Below, piece after piece: positions 1 to 5,783 of a stretch of DNA of 10,210 bases. Positions within the stretch are counted from its first letter, which is position 1, and the number at the start of each line of letters is the position of its first letter. The stretch is from Francisellaceae bacterium. GTDB lineage: Bacteria; Pseudomonadota; Gammaproteobacteria; Berkiellales; Berkiellaceae. Position numbers and translations under genes: made by a program. The stretch lies in assembly GCA_023266415.1 (NCBI GenBank), contig JAHFQG010000036.1, positions 1-10,210 of the forward strand, read 5' to 3'. Below the pieces are notes generated by a model. It was not told the DNA's origin. It ran no database searches and saw nothing but the letters and a program-made list of their open reading frames with translations.

Positions 1-1
1 G

Positions 2-82
2 AATGTTGCTTCCGCTGATGCGGCGACCATTATCGTGAAATATGCTGTGGCTACTGGGGTCGTTTCTGTCAGTGGTCCGTAA
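2..82 (+). CDS. 3' end of a probable type IV pilin gene (partial)
   Basis: Only the last 26 codons are visible, in the frame that ends at TAA 80-82 and is open back to the window edge. The residues are small and beta-prone, with no cysteine and an end in Ser-Gly-Pro, which is compatible with the C-terminus of a pilin. The identity is inferred from position. The stop lies 15 nt before an MshA/MshB-class prepilin, and MSHA operons place two such pilin genes in tandem before mshC. This could therefore be the major pilin (mshA) or its neighbour mshB. The N-terminal leader and helix are outside the window, so this stays an inference. Confidence 0.5.
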   Translation, partial: NVASADAATIIVKYAVATGVVSVSGP

Positions 83-97
83 TATTGGGAGTGGAAT

Positions 98-664
98 ATG
101 TCACGACAAAAAGGATTTAGCCTGATTGAGTTAGTCGTGGTCATTGTTTTAGTGGGCATTCTCGCGTCTGTGGCCATGCCACGTATGTTTCAGAGTATCG
201 ATAAAGCTTATGAGGCCTCTGTGCAGTCTTTTGCCTCGAGCCTAACCTCTGGCATAGAAGCTTGGAAACAAGATTATTTGCTGAAGGGCGGAGGTGCTGG
301 ACAATATGAAGGTTTCGTGGTCGAAAAAACACGTCCCATCCCCAACAATAATGAACAATGCCTAGCCATTGCTAATTTAGGGATGACAGGGGCACGTGCA
401 CAATTTAAAGCCTATGATCACCCCGCTTTTATGGCCGATTATGCAGCCTGGCTGTCAGGGACGAAACCTTTACCGAATGAGACGTATGCCGCTATGTACC
501 AAGCGGGGGGTAAGTATGGGAAAGGGTGTGTATATGTCTATGTGCGGCGTGTTAGCCAAGAAGCCCTGGGTGTATTGTATACGCCTCAAGTAGCAGACGC
601 GGGATCTCCTCTGGTTCAATTTATTGTCGTTGACTATCGAGAGATTTTTAACGGATTTCATTAA
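98..664 (+). CDS. MSHA-type type IV prepilin (MshA/MshB class)
   Basis: A 188-residue type IV pilin-like subunit, made as a membrane-anchored precursor and assembled into the pilus after prepilin peptidase cleavage. The class III leader MSRQKG is followed by FSLIELVVVIV. The cut falls between Gly6 and Phe7, and Glu11 is the conserved Glu5 of the mature protein. Residues 7-30 form the hydrophobic N-terminal helix, with Pro28 giving the usual kink. Cys88 and Cys144 are the only cysteines and could form the C-terminal disulfide. The helix resembles MshA/MshB of Vibrio more than GspG. ATG 98 is chosen because GGGAG at 87-91 lies six bases upstream and the leader fits. The stop shares one base with the next start (TAATG), so translation is probably coupled. 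Whether this is the major or a minor subunit cannot be decided here. Confidence 0.85.
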   Translation: MSRQKGFSLIELVVVIVLVGILASVAMPRMFQSIDKAYEASVQSFASSLTSGIEAWKQDYLLKGGGAGQYEGFVVEKTRPIPNNNEQCLAIANLGMTGARAQFKAYDHPAFMADYAAWLSGTKPLPNETYAAMYQAGGKYGKGCVYVYVRRVSQEALGVLYTPQVADAGSPLVQFIVVDYREIFNGFH

Positions 665-1149
665 TGAAAGGTTTCACCCTTATCGAACTGGTGTTGGCCA
701 TTGCCTTGATTTCTATATTGGCTTTTTTTGCCATTACCCGACTGGATCCTGATAAAGGTCTTCGGGATGTGTTTTATTTTCATCATATGTTATCCAAAAT
801 ACGCTATGCACACAATGCAGCGGTTAATACACAATGCGATGTCAAAGTAAACATTGATTTAGTTGACTCAGTTGCCGTTCTCACAATGACCACCCGTCAA
901 ACAGGTTGGTGTGCAAGCACCGAAGCTTTTTCTGTTCCAGTCGATTTCCCAGATGACACCAAAATGGATCTTACCCCCGAAACCAGCGCTTCTTGGAATG
1001 TGGTCGTTGGTAAAGATGTTTTTTATTTTGATGCGCTTGGTCGGCCACGAGACTTGGATACCAATGAAACCTTGACACAATCGATCTTAACAGTGTCTGG
1101 TAAAAATATTATCGTGGTTGGGGATACGGGGTTTATTTATGAAGAATAA
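664..1149 (+). CDS. mshC: MshC-like minor pseudopilin
   Basis: A 161-residue prepilin with a very short leader. MKG precedes FTLIELVLAIALISILAF, so cleavage is expected after Gly3, and Glu8 becomes Glu5 of the mature subunit. The rest is a GspH/FimT-like beta-rich globular domain with Cys58 and Cys83 as a probable disulfide. In MSHA systems MshC is one of the minor pilins thought to prime assembly at the inner membrane and cap the fibre. The assignment rests on the prepilin motif, the size and the position as the first small prepilin after the MshA/B gene and before mshD. The start codon overlaps the previous stop by one base. The last 11 bases overlap the next gene. The subtype is inferred from gene order; the prepilin call itself is firm. 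Confidence 0.75.
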   Translation: MKGFTLIELVLAIALISILAFFAITRLDPDKGLRDVFYFHHMLSKIRYAHNAAVNTQCDVKVNIDLVDSVAVLTMTTRQTGWCASTEAFSVPVDFPDDTKMDLTPETSASWNVVVGKDVFYFDALGRPRDLDTNETLTQSILTVSGKNIIVVGDTGFIYEE

Positions 1150-1615
1150 AGGCGGATTTTCTCTCATTGAAGTATTGGTTTTTATCATGGTACTCTCTAT
1201 TGGGTTAGCTGGCGTAATGAATACGGTTCTTCAAATGACACTGTCCAGTGTCGATCCCTTAATGGTTGATCAGGCCTCCTTAATTGCTGGGGCCTATATG
1301 GAAGAAATTATGTCAAAACCCTTTCTTGATCCGGTGACTGGGACCGTCTGCCCTGTTCCCCCGGAAGATAGGATAGATTTTGATAATATTTGTGATTATC
1401 AAGGCTTTTTTGACCATGCTTCTATCACGGATATCAATGGCAATGAAATAAGTGAACTTTCTGAATACTCTGTGTCTGCCGATATCACTGAAGACACAGG
1501 GTGGCCAACAGCAGGAGCACAATATCTGACCGTGTCTGTCACGGTTTATCACCCCAATATACCCGATATCATCATCGTGGCCTATAAAGCTTACCCGCTG
1601 AATGAGGGGCTGTAA
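1139..1615 (+). CDS. mshD: MshD-like minor pseudopilin (PilV/GspI class)
   Basis: A 158-residue prepilin. The leader MKNKGG is cut before FSLIEVLVFIMVLSIGLAG, with Glu11 as mature Glu5. The IEVL pattern and the helix that follows are typical of the PilV/GspI/MshD group. Cys71 and Cys85 form a close cysteine pair in the globular domain. ATG 1139 is preferred over an in-frame TTG at 1118, because it gives a normal six-residue leader and has GGGG at 1128-1131 as a ribosome binding site; the TTG would add seven residues before the leader. The gene overlaps the end of mshC by 11 bases and ends one base before the next start. Expected role: minor subunit of the pilus-initiating complex in the inner membrane. 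The exact subtype is inferred from synteny. Confidence 0.78.
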   Translation: MKNKGGFSLIEVLVFIMVLSIGLAGVMNTVLQMTLSSVDPLMVDQASLIAGAYMEEIMSKPFLDPVTGTVCPVPPEDRIDFDNICDYQGFFDHASITDINGNEISELSEYSVSADITEDTGWPTAGAQYLTVSVTVYHPNIPDIIIVAYKAYPLNEGL

Positions 1616-1616
1616 T

Positions 1617-2555
1617 ATGTTGAAACAAGGATTTACCCTCGTTGAATTGGTGACCAGCATTGTTTTATTATCTATTGTTTTTTCCGTGGTTAGCCGGATT
1701 ATTGCCATGCCTATGGCTGCGTATAGTTATTCCTTAGACAACTTAGAATTATCCGATATCTCCGCTAATGCCATGACATTTTTATCTAGAGAAATAAAAT
1801 CAGCCGTCCCAAACAGTATTCGGGTGAATGGTACAGGTACCGCCATTGAATTTTTTCCCATTGTGGCTGGTGCACGATACCGCGCTGTGTCTGCACCAAC
1901 ATCCTTAAATATCTTGCGCTTCGATACCACCACCACCTCATTTAATCTACTAACTCCGTACAGTTTGTTGTTACCTTTGTATGCCACCGAACCCTATCGA
2001 TTGGTCATTTATAACACGGGGGCTTATGAGTATACCAATGGTGTGCTGGATTATAACCAACCATTGGCTGGGTTAAATGTCTATAATCCAGAGCCTTACA
2101 CAGGAACTAACGATATTCCTCCTTTGAATTCCCATGTGATTACCCCAGATACCACCACCGTAACCTTCTCGGATGGGGGCCTCAGTGAAACCATGGTGAC
2201 TTTGTCAGATGACTTTCAATTTGCTTTAGAATCGCCCCAACAACGGATCTACGTGGTCAATACACCCGTTAGCTATATTTGTGATACCTCTTCTGGAGGT
2301 ACGACTGGCACTCTCACACGATTTCAAAATTATGCCGTGACAGCCACACAACCCACCAGCGCTTCCGATGCAACTTTAACCCCAGGTACGGTCAATCAAT
2401 CGCTTTTACTCAATCATGTTTCCAGTTGCCAGTTTATTTATGATCCTGGGACTGCCAGACGCTCTGGAATTGTGACATTTAAGTTCAGTGTGGGCTCTCC
2501 TAATGGCAATACCGCTTATTTCGTTCAACAAATACAGGTTCAAAATGCGCCTTAA
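1617..2555 (+). CDS. mshO: MshO-like minor pseudopilin (PilW/GspJ class)
   Basis: A 312-residue prepilin, larger than its neighbours, as is usual for MshO/PilW/GspJ proteins. The leader MLKQG is followed by FTLVELVTSIVLLSIVFSVV; Gly5-Phe6 is the cleavage site and Glu10 is mature Glu5. The region after the helix (about 45-70, including the run FLSREIKSAVPNSIRV) resembles the conserved stretch of MshO/PilW proteins, where a long alpha-spine is followed by beta strands. Cys222 and Cys271 are the only cysteines. ATG 1617 was chosen over ATG 1602, since it has GAGGGG at 1604-1609 at proper spacing and gives a normal leader. It starts one base after the mshD stop and overlaps mshP by 11 bases, so coupling is likely. 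Probable part of the minor-pilin tip complex. Confidence 0.8.
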   Translation: MLKQGFTLVELVTSIVLLSIVFSVVSRIIAMPMAAYSYSLDNLELSDISANAMTFLSREIKSAVPNSIRVNGTGTAIEFFPIVAGARYRAVSAPTSLNILRFDTTTTSFNLLTPYSLLLPLYATEPYRLVIYNTGAYEYTNGVLDYNQPLAGLNVYNPEPYTGTNDIPPLNSHVITPDTTTVTFSDGGLSETMVTLSDDFQFALESPQQRIYVVNTPVSYICDTSSGGTTGTLTRFQNYAVTATQPTSASDATLTPGTVNQSLLLNHVSSCQFIYDPGTARRSGIVTFKFSVGSPNGNTAYFVQQIQVQNAP

Positions 2556-2991
2556 TGCCGGATTTGTACTTATTGTCGCTGTCTTCTTATTGGTCATTCT
2601 GGCCAGTGCGGGTATGTATTTGGTGAAGAATTTTTTGATTGGACAGCAAATATCCACCGATTTATTCAATGCAATACGCACGCATCATGCGGCTGTTTCG
2701 GGGCTAGAATGGGGAAAATACAAAGCCTTGAACGGTGAAAATTGTAATTCAACTGACCCAATTTATAACGGAGAACGTGTCGCGTATATCAGTGATTTGG
2801 CTCAAGAAAGCCTCGATGTGAATGTTTATTGTGAAACGTATACTTATGGTGAAGGCAGTAGCAACATTCATGTATATGATATTACTTCTATTGCAGAAGC
2901 TAATTTGTCTAGCAAGAAAAACGCTGGTGCAGCTCAGGGTGCTGGTTATGTAAAACGACAACTGCGCACTCAAGTGACTGATGCGTCTTAA
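2545..2991 (+). CDS. mshP: MshP-like minor pilin (PilX/GspK class, lacks Glu5)
   Basis: A 148-residue protein with a prepilin-like start, MRLNAG then FVLIVAVFLLVILASAG. The expected cleavage is after Gly6. The position that is Glu5 in most pilins is Val11, a known trait of GspK-type tip subunits and of MshP/PilX relatives. After the helix come Leu54-Glu55-Trp56 (in SGLEWGKYKAL), a motif often seen in MshP and PilX proteins, and Cys67 and Cys96 as a likely disulfide. ATG 2545 overlaps the end of mshO by 11 bases; a longer in-frame extension to 2488 would bury the leader and is rejected. The SD is modest (AGG inside ACAGGTT). The downstream neighbour is the mshQ-like gene. Predicted role: one of the last-added, tip-proximal subunits. 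Confidence 0.75.
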   Translation: MRLNAGFVLIVAVFLLVILASAGMYLVKNFLIGQQISTDLFNAIRTHHAAVSGLEWGKYKALNGENCNSTDPIYNGERVAYISDLAQESLDVNVYCETYTYGEGSSNIHVYDITSIAEANLSSKKNAGAAQGAGYVKRQLRTQVTDAS

Positions 2992-3000
2992 GGAACTCTC

Positions 3001-5232
3001 ATGAAAAAAATACTCTATATATTGCTGTTTTGGATATCCACCAGTCATGCTAATGATATCCATCATTATGTGATCACCCACTCAGGCACCCTAAATGGGT
3101 GTTCTTCTACTTCAGTTGAGTTAGATGCCGTTGACCAAAATGGCAATCTCGTGAGCAACTATTCGGGCATGCTCATTATTACCGATAATGGGGGCGGAGG
3201 GGCTTGGGCTTTGGCAGTCGATGGAGATGGAAATCGTATTAACTCAGGGGTTTTGAACGATAATAGTGGGACTGCCAGCTACAGTTTTCTGGCCTTGGAT
3301 GCTGGAAGACTTTATCTTACTTATACCAATACTGGGACCTCTGATGTCACAATATCGGCTTCATCACAATTTGTTGATCCCGCTATTACGGATGATGGCA
3401 CATCAGGTTCTCTGGTGTATATCCCAACCACCTTTCTTATCACAGATGTGCCTTTAACCGATCCTAATAATGTGCCTGTGTTTAGCGCTAAAACGGCAGG
3501 TACCACTTTTGATAGTTATATAACTGCCTATGGCAGCTATATACCGGATGGATCGGAAACTGCCGTGTGTGGGGTTATCCCCACCTATGAGGGCTCTCAT
3601 ACGATCACTTTTGCACAAACTTATGTCAATCCTAGCAGTGGCACTGTGGATCTTCGAGTGTCCAATGGAAGCGGATTGTCCGATATGACGGTGTCTTTAC
3701 CCTTGACCTTTACTGCAGGAACAGCGCAAGTGACTTTGGGATATGAAGATGTCGGGCAAATACGGTTTACGGCCACAGAAGGGACTAACACAGGTAGTTC
3801 GGGGAATTTTGTGGTGAAACCCTACGATTTGGTGGTCACAGTCGATAATTTAACCCCCATCACCACAGCAGATGAGACTGCCACAGTTTTTGTTAAAGCA
3901 GGGGCTGCGTTCACGGTGCGCGTGGCTTCTCGGTCAGCTAATGGGAACTTAACCCCTAATTTTGGACAAGAAAGTACGCCAGAAACTATCATGGTATATT
4001 CCAGTGCCCTCCTATCCCCTTCAGATGGCCGAAATGGCAGTAACAATGATGGGGTTTTAAGCGGAGGCTCTATTTTGGTGGCAGATCCGAGTAGTACAGC
4101 CGGTGCCTTTATGAGCAGCTCTGTCACCTTCGATGAAGTGGGAATTATTGCCCTGAGCGCCAAAGTGAGCGATGGGGATTATTTGGGGGCTGGTTCAGTT
4201 GAAAGTCAAAGTGCGCTTTCAGTAGGACGGTTTACCCCCGATCACTATGACGTGGTTTCGGATAATACGCCCAGTATCGCCACCAATTGTCATCCCACAG
4301 AGGGGACAGGGTTTAGCTATATTGGAAAGCCTTTTGAATTTACCACCGCCCCTACTGTCACTATCACAGCCAAAACCTTGGGCAATACAACCACCCAAAA
4401 TGCCCAAGGGGCTTATTGGAAATTGCCCGATGATTTGGGGGGGACCATGAGCGTGAGCAGTACAATAACAAACTTAGGTGTTTCATTGGAGAATACCACC
4501 ACCTCAACCACGAAAATTCCCTTGGATGGATCAACGGCCGAACCCGGTACGGAGGTCCCAGCCGTTTTAGGGGAAGCACGCTATCAATTTTCTCTCGATA
4601 GCACTTTTCGTTTCGCGCCTATCACCACGGCAAACGTCATGATTGCCCCCTTTAGTGTGGATATGGCTTTGACCTACAGCCCCCTTGACAGCGATGGGGT
4701 GGGTAGTACCGATGGCAGTTATCATTTTGGAGAAACCACGACAGATAATGGCATTGCATTTGATTATGGGAAATCTGTGCGTCATGGACGGTTGCATGTC
4801 AAAAATGCCGGAGGGTCTGAATTAGTTCCCCTCTATATGCCCATGATGGTGGAATATTATAATGGGGATAGTTTTATAACTAACGCAGACGACGTATGCA
4901 CACAATATACTGCTCTACCAACGCAAAGCAACCCGGTTCCAACCAATTTGCCCTCTTATACCATCACGAATGTTGCCTCAGATGGAACTTCAGATACGGG
5001 TTATTTTTCTAATGGGTTGCGGTTGTTAAAATTTACGATAGATCCAAACCAAACCCCTATTGCAGGGACAATAGATGTTTTACTGGATACCAGTACAGTC
5101 CCTTGGCTCGGATATCCCTGGGCGACGGGCCGTTTGAACCCCATTGCCCAAGCTTCTTTTGGTATGTATGCCGGAGAAAAACCTGTTATTTACAAACAAG
5201 AAAGCTTCACCATTCCCTCTTATTATGAGTAA
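3001..5232 (+). CDS. mshQ: MshQ-like secreted pilus-associated protein (DUF6701)
   Basis: A 743-residue exported protein encoded last in the MSHA-type cassette. Residues 1-17 form a Sec signal peptide (MKKILYILLFWISTSHA), cleaved before Asn18. The opening HHYVITHSG with Cys34 resembles the Ig-like start of MshQ proteins. From about residue 150 the protein reads as the DUF6701 region. Recognisable blocks are FTPDHYDVV (411-419), FSYIGKPFEF (438-447), a GRLHV-AGGSELVPL stretch (596-611), TNADDVCT (627-634), and a terminal GYPWATGRLNPIAQASFGMY (704-723). Four cysteines (34, 190, 430, 633) are present. Many MshQ proteins are over 1000 residues and carry a LamG-type domain; I see none here, so this is a compact form. 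AAGGA at 2990-2994 precedes ATG 3001. Likely surface-exposed and pilus-linked, perhaps adhesive; the function of MshQ is not well established. Confidence 0.82.
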   Translation: MKKILYILLFWISTSHANDIHHYVITHSGTLNGCSSTSVELDAVDQNGNLVSNYSGMLIITDNGGGGAWALAVDGDGNRINSGVLNDNSGTASYSFLALDAGRLYLTYTNTGTSDVTISASSQFVDPAITDDGTSGSLVYIPTTFLITDVPLTDPNNVPVFSAKTAGTTFDSYITAYGSYIPDGSETAVCGVIPTYEGSHTITFAQTYVNPSSGTVDLRVSNGSGLSDMTVSLPLTFTAGTAQVTLGYEDVGQIRFTATEGTNTGSSGNFVVKPYDLVVTVDNLTPITTADETATVFVKAGAAFTVRVASRSANGNLTPNFGQESTPETIMVYSSALLSPSDGRNGSNNDGVLSGGSILVADPSSTAGAFMSSSVTFDEVGIIALSAKVSDGDYLGAGSVESQSALSVGRFTPDHYDVVSDNTPSIATNCHPTEGTGFSYIGKPFEFTTAPTVTITAKTLGNTTTQNAQGAYWKLPDDLGGTMSVSSTITNLGVSLENTTTSTTKIPLDGSTAEPGTEVPAVLGEARYQFSLDSTFRFAPITTANVMIAPFSVDMALTYSPLDSDGVGSTDGSYHFGETTTDNGIAFDYGKSVRHGRLHVKNAGGSELVPLYMPMMVEYYNGDSFITNADDVCTQYTALPTQSNPVPTNLPSYTITNVASDGTSDTGYFSNGLRLLKFTIDPNQTPIAGTIDVLLDTSTVPWLGYPWATGRLNPIAQASFGMYAGEKPVIYKQESFTIPSYYE

Positions 5233-5243
5233 TTTGATTAGAT

Positions 5244-5276
5244 AGCCTCCAGGCTGTTTGCCAGCACGCGCTGGCA
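5244..5276. repeat. Two adjacent palindromes between convergent genes
   Basis: Between the + strand mshQ stop (5232) and the - strand gene ending at 5297 lie two inverted repeats. They are AGCCTccAGGCT at 5244-5255 and TGCCAGC-acgc-GCTGGCA at 5259-5276 (7-bp stem, 4-nt loop). Neither is followed by a convincing T run on either strand; only TGTTTG follows the first on the + strand. They may be weak bidirectional terminators. The second also resembles the short dispersed palindromic repeats that end up read as MPARAGIQ-type false ORFs in many genomes. The structure is seen directly; its function is inferred. Confidence 0.5.
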
Positions 5277-5296
5277 TTCAGTCTAGATTGTACGCC

Positions 5297-5599
5297 TTAA
5301 CGGCAGTTAGGATGAACAATAATCTCAGGTCTTCTGCGGATATTGTGAGCTCGGATGTGTTTTTTGACCGTAATATCGGGTTTTCTGCGGATATTATGCG
5401 CACGGATGTACTTTTTAACAGTTGTGACTTCAATGCGGTCAGTGTTTCTGAGCTGAATTGCCTTGACAATAGAAACTTCGATGCGATCGGTGTTTCGAGC
5501 AGCGGGCAATGCACCCCACGCACTGCTTGAAATTAAGCCAACACAGACAAAAACAGCTATCTGTCTAACACAGTTCAAGCGTGATATGAATGCCTTCAT
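5297..5599 (-). CDS. Small secreted, very basic repeat protein (unknown function)
   Basis: I do not recognise this gene. It encodes 100 residues. Residues 1-29 look like a Sec signal peptide: basic start MKAFISRLNCVRQ, hydrophobic core IAVFVCVGLISSS, then AWG before Ala30. The mature part is four imperfect repeats: RNTDRIEVSIVKAIQL (35-50), RNTDRIEVTTVKKYIRA (51-67), HNIRRKPDITVKKHIRA (68-84) and HNIRRRPEIIVHPNCR (85-100). It has about 18 Lys/Arg against 6 Asp/Glu, so it is strongly cationic. The start at 5599 is supported by GGAGG (5606-5610 on the + strand) six bases upstream, one of the best ribosome binding sites in the window. It overlaps the 3' end of the TusA-like gene by 35 bases and is likely co-transcribed with it. 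A + strand ORF across the same bases has neither SD nor protein features. Probably periplasmic or extracellular; the function is unknown. Confidence 0.65.
   Translation of the reverse strand: MKAFISRLNCVRQIAVFVCVGLISSSAWGALPAARNTDRIEVSIVKAIQLRNTDRIEVTTVKKYIRAHNIRRKPDITVKKHIRAHNIRRRPEIIVHPNCR
5332..5498 (-). repeat. Imperfect tandem repeats of 51 and 48 bp
   Basis: The DNA shows two pairs of tandem units inside the small secreted gene. The 13-mer TTCTGCGGATATT occurs at 5332-5344 and 5383-5395, 51 bases apart. A 22-base block beginning ACTTC(A/G)ATGCG occurs at 5427 and 5475, 48 bases apart with three mismatches. Both periods are multiples of three, so the reading frame is kept and the protein has 17- and 16-residue repeats. 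The within-pair similarity is higher than between pairs, which suggests separate duplications. Confidence 0.75.
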
Positions 5600-5783
5600 G
5601 ATTTTCCTCCAATGATAATACACGGTGACGATGCACGCGACACCAAGCCGGGATATCGTGTTTAACGCCAGGGTCGGTACAATGCATTAAAATTTGTGTG
5701 CCAGGTAATACCTGCTTAGCCACCTCTTGTAGGCGGATAACAGGCATGGGACACAGCAAATGCTCTGCATGAATAACCCTCAT
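5565..5783 (-). CDS. TusA/SirA/YedF-family sulfur carrier protein
   Basis: A 72-residue protein with the TusA fold signature. The CPxP motif is Cys11-Pro-Met-Pro14; its cysteine carries the persulfide in TusA-type proteins. Further family marks are PVIRLQEVAKQVLPG in the first helix and its turn, then TDPGVKHDIPAWCR (36-49), matching the Asp-Pro...Asp-Ile-Pro stretch of E. coli TusA. The length is normal for the family. ATG 5783 overlaps the stop of the upstream PP-loop gene as ATGA; a start at 5795 is possible but would lie inside that gene with no benefit. The coupling suggests that it hands sulfur to the PP-loop enzyme. Its last 35 bases overlap the secreted repeat gene. Family is secure; the specific subgroup (TusA or YedF/YeeD-like) is not. 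Confidence 0.88.
   Translation of the reverse strand: MRVIHAEHLLCPMPVIRLQEVAKQVLPGTQILMHCTDPGVKHDIPAWCRVHRHRVLSLEENHEGIHITLELC

Noticed and set aside
1313..1708. A - strand open frame of 131 codons
   Set aside because: Antisense to mshD and the start of mshO, with no protein family features; a shadow of the real coding frames.
98..2991. Type II secretion (gsp) operon as an alternative identity of the prepilin cluster
   Set aside because: The pseudopilin classes overlap, but the gene order and the final DUF6701 protein fit MSHA, and no gspL/M-type gene follows.
3822..4163. A - strand open frame of 113 codons inside mshQ
   Set aside because: The composition follows the opposite strand; no SD or domain, and the mshQ frame is well supported here.
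5258..5530. A + strand open frame of 90 codons across the repeat region
   Set aside because: It begins with TTG inside a palindrome, has no ribosome binding site, and is antisense to a gene with a signal peptide and strong SD. The opposite strand explains the repeats better.
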